A stretch of DNA of 64,000 nt from Clostridia bacterium. GTDB lineage: Bacteria; Bacillota; Clostridia; Peptostreptococcales; Anaerovoracaceae. The stretch lies in assembly GCA_902363595.1 (NCBI GenBank), contig CABJAP010000019.1, positions 8,264-72,263 on the forward strand, given 5' to 3'. Below, piece after piece: positions 1 through 8,771 of the stretch (positions are counted from its first letter, which is position 1; each line of letters starts with the position of its first letter). Both the position numbers and the translations under genes were made by a program. A model generated the notes under the pieces. It saw nothing but the letters and a program-made list of their open reading frames with translations, made no database searches and was not told the origin of the DNA.

Positions 1-581
1 GAAATGGGTGCTGTAAGTGCCAGTCCTACAATCACGGAAATGACGATCCCGAAGAGAAACGGCTTCCATTCTGTCGCCGTCATAATAATCTTACCAAGAC
101 CATACATCAGCTCTCCCACAAGGGGGCCGATCAGCTTGGCCGACAAAGCGCCTATAAACAGCGTCACCGCCGGCGTCACAATAATATCGATTTTCGTTTC
201 TTTGGAGATGGCTTTGCCGAATTCAACTCCAATGGCAACCGCTATGAAGGCCCCAGCCGGCCCGCCCAGATCAGCGCCCATCATCCCGGTTATGGCGCTG
301 GTAAATAGAACGAGCGGCGGAGCTTTTAATCCCCACGCTACAGCAATACCGATGGCCGCCCCCATCAAGCCCATCGCTGTAGTTCCCGTATCCACCAAAA
401 ACTTTGAAACCGTATTATCACCAAAGAGATTGATCGTCTGTTCTCCCAGGGTTTTGATAATCAGTCCGATGAGAAGGGATGCGAACAACCCCAGAGCCAT
501 TGCCGACAGCGCATCCTGAAAATAGCGCTTGGCTGTGAATTCAATGTTTTTTCGTTTTAGAAAGCTTTGTTTTTCTTCCAT
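1..581 (-). CDS. PTS_EIIC_2 / PfoR-like membrane protein (C-terminus cut off by window edge)
   Basis: Reading from an ATG at 581, preceded by AAGGAGAGACTGTC, gives 193 residues open to the window edge, so the C-terminus is missing. The product begins MEEKQSFLKRKNIEF and is rich in glycine and hydrophobic residues, with several membrane spans and phrases such as GPAGAFIAVAIGVEFGKAIS. This is typical of the PTS_EIIC_2 family (COG3641, named after the Clostridium perfringens PfoR protein), which resembles PTS IIC permeases without IIA or IIB partners. The substrate is unknown for most members. It is transcribed divergently from the NiaR-like gene, and its -35 box lies inside a candidate operator, so it may be a NiaR target, for example a niacin-related transporter. 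That role is inference. Confidence 0.72.
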   Translation of the reverse strand, partial: MEEKQSFLKRKNIEFTAKRYFQDALSAMALGLFASLLIGLIIKTLGEQTINLFGDNTVSKFLVDTGTTAMGLMGAAIGIAVAWGLKAPPLVLFTSAITGMMGADLGGPAGAFIAVAIGVEFGKAISKETKIDIIVTPAVTLFIGALSAKLIGPLVGELMYGLGKIIMTATEWKPFLFGIVISVIVGLALTAPI

Positions 582-618
582 GACAGTCTCTCCTTTTCTT
601 TCTTGGACAATTGTGTTC

Positions 619-648
619 ATTGTAGCAAAGACCTTTCTTTCATGTCAA
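619..648 (-). promoter_or_regulatory. sigma-A promoter of the PfoR-like gene
   Basis: On the minus strand TTGACA (643-648) and TACAAT (619-624) are separated by 18 bp. The start codon lies 38 bp downstream of the -10 box. The -35 hexamer is embedded in a repeated TGTC-rich element that could be the binding site of the divergently encoded regulator. Confidence 0.6.
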
Positions 649-662
649 GACACATGTCATGA
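641..662. promoter_or_regulatory. candidate NiaR-type operator between divergent genes
   Basis: CATGTCAAGACACATGTCAT holds two CATGTCA half sites spaced 12 bp apart, plus TGTCAAGACA, an imperfect inverted repeat. It overlaps the -35 box of the PfoR-like gene and lies about 20 bp upstream of the -35 box of the regulator gene. Position and repeat are seen directly. Assignment to NiaR is inferred from adjacency. Confidence 0.42.
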
Positions 663-679
663 ATATTTAGTTCGCCTTA

Positions 680-708
680 TTGCTTCATAAATGAGATTGT
701 GCTATGAT
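680..708 (+). promoter_or_regulatory. sigma-A promoter of the NiaR-like gene
   Basis: TTGCTT (680-685) and TATGAT (703-708) are spaced by 17 bp. A strong AAAGGAGGC Shine-Dalgarno sequence follows, then the ATG at 733. Confidence 0.5.
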
Positions 709-732
709 TGGTGGAAGAAAGGAGGCAGCCAT

Positions 733-1260
733 ATGGATGCAAACAAAAGAAGATCTCAAATCCTCGCCCTATTGAAAAAATCTCAGATGCCGGTCAGCGC
801 ATCATCTCTGGCAGAACAGTTATCGGTAAGCCGGCAGATTATTGTAGGAGATGTGGCCATTTTAAGAGCATCAGGCGCCCATATTTCAGCTACACCCAGA
901 GGGTATGTTTATGAAGAAGAGGCTTCCGCCTTCCCTTATGAAGGTCTGCTGGCCTGTCGCCATAGTCCTGACCAGCTCCGGGAAGAACTCTATACCATCG
1001 TCGATTACGGAGGTTTTGTCATCGATGTCACTATCGAACATCCTCTATACGGCCAGTTGTCCGGCCCATTGAACATCGGCTCCCGCTACGATGTGGACCT
1101 GTTCATTGAAAAAGTAGAAGCTGCGGAAAATGCCAAACCCCTCAGCGTTCTCACAGGAGGCATTCACCTTCACCGGATTGGCTGCAAAGATTCAGCCGTG
1201 TTTTCCCTTATAAAAGAAAAGTTGGACGAAAAGGGGATCATCTTCTCGTCCGCAGAATAA
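733..1260 (+). CDS. niaR: NiaR/YrxA-type transcriptional repressor (HTH_11 + 3H domain)
   Basis: The 175-residue product has an N-terminal winged-helix HTH (about residues 5-60, with SASSLAEQLSVSRQIIVGDV) followed by a 3H domain (about 75-170). The latter is named for three conserved histidines, and histidine-containing stretches such as VTIEHPLYGQL and GGIHLHRIG are visible. In Firmicutes this architecture is the niacin-responsive repressor of NAD synthesis and niacin uptake genes. The ATG at 733 is preferred over an upstream in-frame ATG at 691 because AAAGGAGGC sits just before it. The gene ends head-to-head against the diguanylate cyclase gene with no gap. No nad gene is in the window. 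Its likely target here is the divergent membrane protein gene. Confidence 0.8.
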   Translation: MDANKRRSQILALLKKSQMPVSASSLAEQLSVSRQIIVGDVAILRASGAHISATPRGYVYEEEASAFPYEGLLACRHSPDQLREELYTIVDYGGFVIDVTIEHPLYGQLSGPLNIGSRYDVDLFIEKVEAAENAKPLSVLTGGIHLHRIGCKDSAVFSLIKEKLDEKGIIFSSAE

Positions 1261-3171
1261 TTAATAGATTGTGAAGCCGTTTTTACCACGTTCCTTTGTC
1301 TGATACAACGCAGCATCCGCATTTCTATAAAGTGTATCAAAATCAGCTCCATCCTTTGGGGCTGCCGCCGCTCCGATGCTGGCCGTGCTGTGCAGCGACA
1401 AATTGCCGATGACATAATCTCGATCCAGAGCTTGTGATAAGTCTTCTATCTTTTCTTGGAGTTGGCTCATCTCCCGAAATGGCATGAAGGCTACGAACTC
1501 ATCTCCCCCGATTCGACCTGCAAAAGCATCTGATGCAATATGGCTTTGTATGGTTTTGGCAAAGGCGCATATCACGCAGTCACCAGCTGCATGTCCGTAC
1601 CGATCATTAACCAGCTTGAAATTATCAATATCAAAAATAACAAATGCATAGTTTTGATCCGTATTTTCCTTTAAAAGCTGTTCAATATGCTGCCTGGTCG
1701 AAGTCTTATTGTACAAACCCGTCATTTCATCGGTTTCTACTCGCTGCGCCATGTGGATTTCCTGACGTTTTTCCTGGTCAATGTTTCGCCGATAGGTAAA
1801 CATGTGAACACAAGCATCCTCAGGGCTGTAATAAATATTTGCATCAATACGCATCCAGAAATAATCGGTACCGTTTTCGCTGATCATAAAGTCATAGCAT
1901 AGATGCGAATTTCCCTTTTCAAACTCTTCCATGACATGCTTTGGCGCGAACAGATCAATATACCCCTGACGAAATTCTTCTTTAATTTGTTTTTCTGCAA
2001 CTACTTTCAGCGCCTCATCGAACATCATGTTTTTAGGTACTCCCAGGCTTTCGAAGTAACGGACCGTACTTGCACCGGCCGCACAGTTTTTGGTGATATT
2101 CAGTTCATAGATATTTTCATATAACTGCTCTGTTACCTTGCGAAATGTCTGCTGCCGTTCTTCCGTAAGCTCCATAATTTTTCGGTTAAAGCTTTTAACT
2201 ACCCGGGTAAGTACAATCAAGATAATCGCCAGAATGAGAATAATAATCAAAACCGTCTCAATCAGGTTCATTCGGATTTGTTTTATAATCTTTCCCGTAT
2301 TTTGATCAACCACCAGCGACCAGTCCAGCTCGGGAATATAACGGTTTACAACATAGTCTTTTTTTCCGCTTTTGTCTTTCCCGCCGGACCAAAAGCTTTC
2401 TACCTTTCCGCTGGCGTTCTTCCAGCTGAGAATTTTTTCCCGGATGTTTCGATCATAGTCGTTGACTTGGAAAAGACTCTTTTTTTCATACCCATTATAA
2501 TCGGCAGAAAGCTCAATCTCTGCGTTGCGATTGATAAAAAACGCATTTACGCCAAATTCTTCTTCGTACTGCAGGAGTTTTTGGCGCAGATCAGCGATAC
2601 GCAGACCAACACCGACCACACCCAGAAGGTTGTTCGATGCGTCCTTGACTTTGCAATTTACAAAAATGGTAATTTCATTGTTGGCAGCCGCAACTTCATC
2701 GTTATCCACATTCAGCGAATATTCCTCATCATTGCCGGCCATGGTATAATACCAGTCATTTTCAGGGTTATCCTTTGTCAAGGTTCGATCTAATCCTTGG
2801 AAATTATAATAGCGCTTTGTTGCCGCAGAAACCAGAAATACCGAATCATATCCATACTTGCTGCGGTAGGTTTCCAAATATTCGCGAATCGTGTCTATGT
2901 AGGCGTTGCTCTTTAGATGATCAGATTCTTCTATCAGAAGCGTTCTCAATAAACTGTCATTCGCCATGGTTTGAGAGATGTTCACCGGTTTTGAAAGTAT
3001 GGAACTCAGTTCCTGATAAATTCCCTCTGAAGCCAAGGTTGACACCTGTTCGATATTTTCAATAGATTGGCTGTAGTTAGCCTGATAACTGAGCAGTGCT
3101 GTCAAAACAAACCCAATGATAACGATTGCACAGATCAACAGATTTGTCTTTAGCAATATGTTTCTCTTCAA
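1261..3171 (-). CDS. membrane-bound sensor diguanylate cyclase (Cache-PAS-GGDEF)
   Basis: The 636-residue protein makes cyclic di-GMP in response to an extracellular cue. It has a membrane segment at about 7-28, an extracytoplasmic Cache-type sensor (about 35-290), a second membrane segment (about 295-325), a PAS-like region and a C-terminal GGDEF domain carrying an intact RIGGDEF signature and DIDNFKLVNDRYGH. The usual inhibitory RxxD motif just before GGDEF reads IASD, so product inhibition may be lost. The start is taken as TTG at 3171, preceded by AAAGAGGG. A longer ATG reading from 3240 would run through the terminator of the upstream gene and seems unlikely. Confidence 0.85.
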   Translation of the reverse strand: MKRNILLKTNLLICAIVIIGFVLTALLSYQANYSQSIENIEQVSTLASEGIYQELSSILSKPVNISQTMANDSLLRTLLIEESDHLKSNAYIDTIREYLETYRSKYGYDSVFLVSAATKRYYNFQGLDRTLTKDNPENDWYYTMAGNDEEYSLNVDNDEVAAANNEITIFVNCKVKDASNNLLGVVGVGLRIADLRQKLLQYEEEFGVNAFFINRNAEIELSADYNGYEKKSLFQVNDYDRNIREKILSWKNASGKVESFWSGGKDKSGKKDYVVNRYIPELDWSLVVDQNTGKIIKQIRMNLIETVLIIILILAIILIVLTRVVKSFNRKIMELTEERQQTFRKVTEQLYENIYELNITKNCAAGASTVRYFESLGVPKNMMFDEALKVVAEKQIKEEFRQGYIDLFAPKHVMEEFEKGNSHLCYDFMISENGTDYFWMRIDANIYYSPEDACVHMFTYRRNIDQEKRQEIHMAQRVETDEMTGLYNKTSTRQHIEQLLKENTDQNYAFVIFDIDNFKLVNDRYGHAAGDCVICAFAKTIQSHIASDAFAGRIGGDEFVAFMPFREMSQLQEKIEDLSQALDRDYVIGNLSLHSTASIGAAAAPKDGADFDTLYRNADAALYQTKERGKNGFTIY

Positions 3172-3199
3172 AAAATAAACCCTCTTTCCCCTAATGGAA

Positions 3200-3230
3200 A
3201 AAGGCAGCCTGCAAAGCTGCCTCTTTTCTT
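3200..3230 (-). terminator. Rho-independent terminator of the homoserine dehydrogenase gene
   Basis: AGGCAGC (3202-3208) pairs with GCTGCCT (3216-3222). On the minus strand the stem is followed by CTTTTTCC. It lies just after the homoserine dehydrogenase stop codon and argues for the later TTG start of the cyclase gene. Confidence 0.75.
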
Positions 3231-3236
3231 TAAACG

Positions 3237-4271
3237 TCAATCACGTGCAATAATAGCCATCAAATCAGCAAAGATGCCGTATCCGCTCTGGCGAGTCTCC
3301 GGTGCCTCCTCGATCAGCGTCAATCTGCCCATCAGGTCGGTCTCCACAGTAATAATGGAAGATGTACCGTCAATTGCGGCATAAATATTGTTTTTATCCA
3401 CCTCTTCCGGACCTACTTTTCCATGGACAACTCCGTCCTCATCACGGTAGAGACTGCACATAAGCTTAATGACGCGGCCCTTTTGTTCAGCCTCCTTGAT
3501 GTCCGCTTGCGTTATATGTTCAATGCCTTCGCGTTCCACATCCAGCGGCGTCATATCCGCATCCATAAATACGTTGGCAAGCACAGCAACTTTTGCCGCC
3601 GCATCATATCCTCCCATATCGGTGGATGGGTTGGCTTCAATAAAGCCCCGCTTTTTTCCTTCGGAAATAATCTCTGCACACTTGCGGCCTTTTGCCAGCT
3701 CGCAGAGTATGTAATTCGTCGTACTGTTGAGGATTCCGGATATTCGTTTTACCTCGCACATACTCAGATAATCGCGTTTCATATTGAATATGGGGGTACC
3801 GTCCATTACGGTCGTTTCATATAAGAACCTGCAATTATTCTCTTCAGCCAGCTGGGATAATTCCCGATACGCCCATGCAACCGGGCCTTTATTGGCTGTT
3901 ATGGCATGTCTGCCCCGCTTCAAGGCTCCCCGGATATGGTTAGTTGCCACTTTTCCAGATGCGAATTCCAGAGGCGTAAGCTCGATCAGCACATCATAAT
4001 CCACTTTGTCCACGATATTCTGCGATGTGGAATTCTCAGAAAATCCTAAAATCTTATCAAATCTACCGCTATTTTGAACATTCTTAAGCGCTTTATCCAG
4101 ATCAATGCCCCAAGCATCTACCAGGTTGCCCCTCGTTTTGGTCGTGATCGCGACAACGGTCACCCGCGTGTTATACTTTTTTCGGAGCACCTCCTCCTTT
4201 TCCAATAGAATCTTTGCAAACGCCTGTCCTGCATTGCCAAAACCGATTAAAGCCAATTTTACCTCTTTCAT
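3237..4271 (-). CDS. hom: homoserine dehydrogenase (short form, no ACT domain)
   Basis: The 344-residue enzyme is expected to interconvert aspartate semialdehyde and homoserine with NAD(P)H. Residues 1-30 form a Rossmann nucleotide site (ALIGFGNAGQAFAK). TANKGPVAW near residue 120 is the family signature containing the catalytic-region lysine, and FLYETTVMDGTPIF and NSTTNYIL follow. The length fits the short class that lacks a C-terminal ACT regulatory domain. The start ATG follows GGAGGGCGTTTC. A TATAAT-like box is present at 4307-4312 (complement) without a clear -35. The gene stands alone, away from other threonine or methionine genes, so a catabolic or specialised substrate is possible. 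Confidence 0.82.
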   Translation of the reverse strand: MKEVKLALIGFGNAGQAFAKILLEKEEVLRKKYNTRVTVVAITTKTRGNLVDAWGIDLDKALKNVQNSGRFDKILGFSENSTSQNIVDKVDYDVLIELTPLEFASGKVATNHIRGALKRGRHAITANKGPVAWAYRELSQLAEENNCRFLYETTVMDGTPIFNMKRDYLSMCEVKRISGILNSTTNYILCELAKGRKCAEIISEGKKRGFIEANPSTDMGGYDAAAKVAVLANVFMDADMTPLDVEREGIEHITQADIKEAEQKGRVIKLMCSLYRDEDGVVHGKVGPEEVDKNNIYAAIDGTSSIITVETDLMGRLTLIEEAPETRQSGYGIFADLMAIIARD

Positions 4272-4342
4272 GAAACGCCCTCCTTTTTCTCTTCTGCTCT
4301 TAGTCCATTATACAAGAAAAAGCGGTCTGCTTCCACAACATT

Positions 4343-5233
4343 TTATTCAGAAACGCGGTTTGCTGCGATTACCCCCGCCACAACCAGGATCAAACCCGCT
4401 GCGGTATACCATCCGAAGGAATCTCCTTGGAATGCGATTCCACTCACAACTCCGGTCAGGGTGATCAAATTCACTTGAAGCATGGAAGCCTGGGGCGCCG
4501 GCATCTTTGAAACCACGTAATTAAACAAAATATAGCAAAGAAAGGATCCGGCCGCACCTAAAAACAATACCGCCAAACCCACTTCCGGATATTGAAAACA
4601 GACGGCATAGCAGGAAAAGCCTTTGCCTCTTATAAGGTTAAGAAGATTGAACCAGATGCCCCCCATAAGAGCCATGGTAAAGGTCCGCTCCATGGGGGAA
4701 AATTGGTCTGATATATGTCCCGACATAATGGTGAACACCGCCCCAGTCACCACCATGCCGATCAGGAACAAATAACCGCCTGCTTTTCCTCCCAGAGAAA
4801 AACCTTCACTGAACACAATGGAAATAATTACGCCCAAAAAGGATAGGGCGATCCCGCCGGCCACAACGGGCTTGATGGAACGTTTTAAGATCAGAGCCGT
4901 AATCAGGACCACTGCAATGGGAATCATGGCATAGACTATAGCGGATTCTGAGGCTGTTGTCAGATCAACTCCACAGGTCTCGCAAATTGTATTGATACAT
5001 GGCTGAATGAAAGCTGCCAGCGCAACCAGCCAAACCCGCTTTCCTCGATAATGAATTCGGATAAGTTTAAACATAGCCAATGCCAGGAAAAGAACCATGG
5101 CAATCGTCCACCTGCAGGCCAAGACCTGAATCGCATCCAGTTGTGTAAGCGCGATCTTTGATCCCAAAAAAGTGAGGCCAAAAAGAACCGATTCAATGAC
5201 CGCCGCTGCATAAACAATTTTTTTCGTCTGCAT
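4343..5233 (-). CDS. EamA-family (DMT superfamily) transporter
   Basis: The product of 296 residues has about ten hydrophobic segments in two EamA repeats, e.g. LTFLGSKIALTQLDAIQVLACRW in the first half and APQASMLQVNLITLTGVVSG in the second. DMT transporters usually export amino acids or small metabolites. The start at 5233 (MQTKKIVY) has AAAGGAA at a good distance. The upstream in-frame ATG at 5263 lies in the terminator of the preceding gene. It sits between the aminotransferase and homoserine dehydrogenase genes, which allows but does not prove an amino-acid export role. Confidence 0.78.
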   Translation of the reverse strand: MQTKKIVYAAAVIESVLFGLTFLGSKIALTQLDAIQVLACRWTIAMVLFLALAMFKLIRIHYRGKRVWLVALAAFIQPCINTICETCGVDLTTASESAIVYAMIPIAVVLITALILKRSIKPVVAGGIALSFLGVIISIVFSEGFSLGGKAGGYLFLIGMVVTGAVFTIMSGHISDQFSPMERTFTMALMGGIWFNLLNLIRGKGFSCYAVCFQYPEVGLAVLFLGAAGSFLCYILFNYVVSKMPAPQASMLQVNLITLTGVVSGIAFQGDSFGWYTAAGLILVVAGVIAANRVSE

Positions 5234-5247
5234 TATGTAAATTCCTT

Positions 5248-5281
5248 TAAAAAAAGGGTACATGAAAAATCATGCACCCTT
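5248..5281 (-). terminator. Rho-independent terminator after the aminotransferase gene
   Basis: On the minus strand AGGGTGCATG pairs with CATGTACCCT around a short AT-rich loop and is followed by seven T residues. It lies about 33 bp after the stop codon at 5314. Confidence 0.8.
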
Positions 5282-5313
5282 GTAATTGAAATATACTCGA
5301 TATGGTTCCGATA

Positions 5314-6663
5314 TTACAGGCATTCCTTGATTGCTTCTTCGTAAATCTCAAGACCAGCATCGATCTGAGCGTCGGTTACGCACAGCGGGCACAGGAAACG
5401 GATTACGTTGCCGTATGTACCTGCTGATTCCAGAATCAGGCCCTTCTTAACTGCAGCGTTTACAATGTTAGCTACCAGGTCAGCGGCCGGAGTCTTCTTC
5501 GCTTTGTCTGTTACAAATTCGATACCCATCATGCATCCGGTTCCTCTAACGTCGCCGATTACATCATATTTCTTCGCCCATTCGTTGAACTTAGCTGTGC
5601 ATTTTTCTGCAATTGCTCTTGCTTTTGCCGGATAATCTTCCTTTGTCATAACATCGATTACCTGCAGTGCTGCTGCGCAGGATACCGGGTTACCGCAGTA
5701 TGTACCGCCGATGGTTCCGGCTGTTACCGCATCCATGATTTCAGCGCTTGCTGTTACAGCTGACAGAGGCATTCCGCCTGCGATGGATTTTGCTGTGGTC
5801 ATGATGTCAGGTGCGCATCCTGCTTCTTTAAAGTATTCGGACGCGAACATTCTTCCGGATCTTGCCCAGCCTGACTGTACTTCGTCTGTGATCATCAGGA
5901 TTCCGTTGTCGTCGCAGATCTTTCTTACTGCCTTAACCCATTCGATCGGTGCCGGAATAAATCCGCCCTCACCCTGTACAGGCTCGAATACGATGGCTGC
6001 TGTAGCGTCTTTCGGAGTCGCTTCGATGAATACGTCTTCCAGCTTGTTTACGTAGTATTCGATCGCTTCTGCTTCGCTCATGCCTTCCGGTCTTCTGTAG
6101 AGGTTGGGGAACTCTGCTCTGTATACGCCGTCTGGGAATGGTCCCATACCGATCGCATATGCTTTCTTAGCGGTCATGGCCATGGTCATCTGCGTTCTTC
6201 CGTGGAACGCGCCTGTAAATACGATGATATTCGGACGGCCTGTTGCGCTCTTAGCGATTTTAACAGCGTTTTCGTCTGCTTCTGCTCCGGAGTTAACGAA
6301 CATGGTCTTTTTCTTGTCGCCTCTTACTGGCACGATTTCGTTCATCTTTTCAGCCAGTTCGATATATCTTTCATGTGTTGTGATGTTCATCATTGCATGG
6401 AAGTATTTTTCGGACTGTTCTTTTACAGCATCGATCAGCTGAGGATTGCTGTATCCGATATTCAGTACACCTACTCCACCTACCCAGTCTAAGATCAGGT
6501 TGCCGTCAACGTCTTCGATCATTGCGCCTTCACCGCGTTTGATAACCAGCGGATATCCGCACTTGATCGCGTTAGGAATCGCAGCTTCTCTTCTGGCGAT
6601 GATTTCCTTTGCCTTTGGACCAGGTAACGGTGTTACGATTTTCGGTAATGCTTCTCTTAACAT
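5314..6663 (-). CDS. gabT: class III PLP aminotransferase, 4-aminobutyrate/beta-alanine type
   Basis: This 449-residue aspartate-aminotransferase-fold enzyme transfers an omega-amino group (GABA or beta-alanine type) to a keto acid. Signatures seen are FVNSGAEADENAVKIAKSAT, TGAFHGRT, the EPVQGEGG loop, ITDEVQSGWARSG and TTAKSIAGGMPL with the PLP-binding lysine. The start at 6663 follows GGAGGAAACAAA. A longer ATG reading to 6711 has no ribosome site. The sigma-54 activator gene lies directly upstream on the same strand, and a weak -24/-12 element precedes the start. In this window it could accept beta-alanine from the pyrimidine pathway or an omega-amino acid from another branch. The exact substrate cannot be fixed from sequence. 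Confidence 0.85.
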   Translation of the reverse strand: MLREALPKIVTPLPGPKAKEIIARREAAIPNAIKCGYPLVIKRGEGAMIEDVDGNLILDWVGGVGVLNIGYSNPQLIDAVKEQSEKYFHAMMNITTHERYIELAEKMNEIVPVRGDKKKTMFVNSGAEADENAVKIAKSATGRPNIIVFTGAFHGRTQMTMAMTAKKAYAIGMGPFPDGVYRAEFPNLYRRPEGMSEAEAIEYYVNKLEDVFIEATPKDATAAIVFEPVQGEGGFIPAPIEWVKAVRKICDDNGILMITDEVQSGWARSGRMFASEYFKEAGCAPDIMTTAKSIAGGMPLSAVTASAEIMDAVTAGTIGGTYCGNPVSCAAALQVIDVMTKEDYPAKARAIAEKCTAKFNEWAKKYDVIGDVRGTGCMMGIEFVTDKAKKTPAADLVANIVNAAVKKGLILESAGTYGNVIRFLCPLCVTDAQIDAGLEIYEEAIKECL

Positions 6664-6740
6664 TTTGTTTCCTCCATAATATACTTCAAAATTATCAATT
6701 GTAAGTAACAATCTAATTTTATCCTACTTTGACCTGAAAC

Positions 6741-6755
6741 GCAAGGTATATAGCA
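6741..6755 (-). promoter_or_regulatory. weak sigma-54-like element upstream of gabT
   Basis: The complement reads TGCTAT-N5-TTGC. The -12 half and the spacing match sigma-54 promoters, but the -24 half lacks the GG dinucleotide. It lies 78 bp before the gabT start, directly after an enhancer-binding protein gene. Confidence 0.35.
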
Positions 6756-6869
6756 AATTTCTCATTTTTTAAAATGGTCTGAATACTTCTGTTTGCCCTT
6801 ATTGCAGGACACCTTTGTTTTCCATGAATCTAATATTTGATTTAACGTCTCGTTTTCAAGAAATTCGGC

Positions 6870-8603
6870 TCAGGATTTGTCCATGCGGCTTTTGAGGCCA
6901 TATTGGGCGATCTTTCGTGAGACAGTAGATTGATTGACTCCCAGCACTTCAGCCGCTTTGACCGTGGTGCCGTATTCGTCCAGCGCCATTTTGATCAGAT
7001 CTTTTTCCAGTTCCTCGATAGCGGCATCCAGCCTGGTAATCTGATTGACTTTTACTTTTTTTTGAAATTCTTCTCCTTTAAAGACCGGCGGAAGATCATC
7101 AATGGTAATCGTCGGCTTGGGCGTGGTCAGAACCAGCCTTTCAATGGTATTTTCCAGCTGGCGGATATTGCCCGGCCACGGATATTCTTCCAATGCAGAA
7201 ATGGCATTGTTGGAAAGCTGCATTTCTTTGTTGTAAGCAGCGCAGAACCGTTTGAAAAAATGTTTTGATAATAGGGGCACGTCTTCTTTTCTCTCCCGCA
7301 GAGGCGGAATGCTGATGGGAATCACGTTTAACCGATAATACAGATCCTCACGGAAATTTCCCAAAGCCACCTGCTCTTCCAGGTCTTTGTTGGTAGCCGC
7401 GATGACGCGGATATCCAGATCGATCTCCTGGGTGCCTCCCACTCGAATCAGCATTTTTTCCTGCAGCACATGCAGGAGTTTTACTTGCTGTTCAATGGGC
7501 AGTTCACTGATTTCATCTAAAAATAACGTACCGCCGCTGGCCGCCTCTACCAATCCAATTTTTCCGCCTTTATTGGCTCCTGTAAAAGAACCCTCTTCAT
7601 AGCCGAACAACTCGGATTCTACGATAGACGGCGAAATCGTTCCGCAGTTGACTTTGACAAACGGCTGATTTTTGCGGTCGCTGAGGCTGTATATATACCG
7701 GGCAATCACTTCTTTTCCAGTTCCGGTCTCGCCGTTGATCAGCACCGTAGCCTTTGTAGGCGCAATCATTTTTACCAGAGTCTTAATCTCAAACATGGTG
7801 TCGTTGCAAGTTACGATCTTGTCTTCTTTCTCCCTGAGGATATTATCAAAGGCTTCGCTTTCGCCCAGCTCGGCGATCATTTTGCTGATCTTCATCTGTG
7901 TTGAATAGTCTCTGGTGACGGATATTACCTTTTCAATTTCTCCGTCCTTATTCAAAACAGGCGCGCTGACGGAAACCAGTTCTTCGCCGATTCGAGTCCG
8001 CTGTATGACCACCTGGGATTGCTTTGATTCCAGTACCTTAACGCTTACCGATGGGACAAATATACCCTCTCGCTCCACATCGTACACATTTTTGCCTACG
8101 AAATAATTGGACGATACCCCGCAGGTCTGGGAGATCTTCTCCCCTGCGAATTCAATGTTTCCTTTGCCGTCGGTCACCATCAGCGTATCGTCGCCGTATT
8201 CATTAAAAACGCTGATCAGCTCCCGGTTCAGTTCCAGCGTCTTTTGGGACAGATTTTCCACCCGGATTACATCTGTAAAGTCTACAATGAAGAACCAGAT
8301 GTAATCCTCTTCAACCGCACAGTTGATTTTGACCGGCATGCCGTTAATCTCTGTGTTCAGCAGCTCCCCCTCCATCAGACGGCCAAGCTCTTCACTCTTT
8401 AAGATACTTTTAACGCTGCCGGCCTTCTCAGCCGGGTCCAGATCCAAGAGCATTTTCGCATTGTTGTTGATCATTAAGATTTTAAAACTTTTCTTTTCGC
8501 ACAAAATCAGACCGTCGCTGCATCCGCAAATAAGCCCCACATACAGCCGATTCTCCACAATCGCCTTTTCAGCAGAGCCTTTTAGCTCAAATTCCTTTTC
8601 CAT
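6870..8603 (-). CDS. sigma-54 dependent transcriptional activator (PAS-AAA+-HTH)
   Basis: This 577-residue bacterial enhancer-binding protein has two N-terminal PAS-like sensor regions (about 20-110 and 125-250), a central AAA+ ATPase (about 270-510) and a C-terminal Fis/TyrR-like HTH (AAEVLGVNQSTVSRKI). The Walker A motif is GETGTGKE and Walker B is GGTLFLDEI. The sigma-54 contact loop reads GSFTGA instead of the usual GAFTGA. The start at 8603 has GGAGAACCAAAT before it. The gene lies immediately upstream of gabT on the same strand and downstream of an enzyme operon with a strong -24/-12 promoter, so both are plausible targets. The ligand is unknown. Confidence 0.9.
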   Translation of the reverse strand: MEKEFELKGSAEKAIVENRLYVGLICGCSDGLILCEKKSFKILMINNNAKMLLDLDPAEKAGSVKSILKSEELGRLMEGELLNTEINGMPVKINCAVEEDYIWFFIVDFTDVIRVENLSQKTLELNRELISVFNEYGDDTLMVTDGKGNIEFAGEKISQTCGVSSNYFVGKNVYDVEREGIFVPSVSVKVLESKQSQVVIQRTRIGEELVSVSAPVLNKDGEIEKVISVTRDYSTQMKISKMIAELGESEAFDNILREKEDKIVTCNDTMFEIKTLVKMIAPTKATVLINGETGTGKEVIARYIYSLSDRKNQPFVKVNCGTISPSIVESELFGYEEGSFTGANKGGKIGLVEAASGGTLFLDEISELPIEQQVKLLHVLQEKMLIRVGGTQEIDLDIRVIAATNKDLEEQVALGNFREDLYYRLNVIPISIPPLRERKEDVPLLSKHFFKRFCAAYNKEMQLSNNAISALEEYPWPGNIRQLENTIERLVLTTPKPTITIDDLPPVFKGEEFQKKVKVNQITRLDAAIEELEKDLIKMALDEYGTTVKAAEVLGVNQSTVSRKIAQYGLKSRMDKS

Positions 8604-8707
8604 ATTTGGTTCTCCTCGTTGTTTACACACCCACCCGTTCAAATGTACTACATTTTGCTTAAAATCACTACAATAATTCTGTAAAAATTCTTGTTTGCTT
8701 CCGAATA

Positions 8708-8750
8708 GTAAAAGAGCACTTGAAGCTTTATTACCCCAAGTGTCCTTTTA
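8708..8750 (-). terminator. Rho-independent terminator after the first saccharopine-dehydrogenase-like gene
   Basis: On the minus strand GGACACTTG pairs with CAAGTGCTC around a 14-nt loop, followed by TTTTAC. It lies 22 bp past the stop codon. Confidence 0.65.
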
Positions 8751-8771
8751 CAAAAGATTAAAATGTCAGAA

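Noticed and set aside
5314..8603. Proline reductase or ornithine fermentation operon
   Set aside because: The activator resembles PrdR-type regulators, but no prd, ord or ort genes are present.
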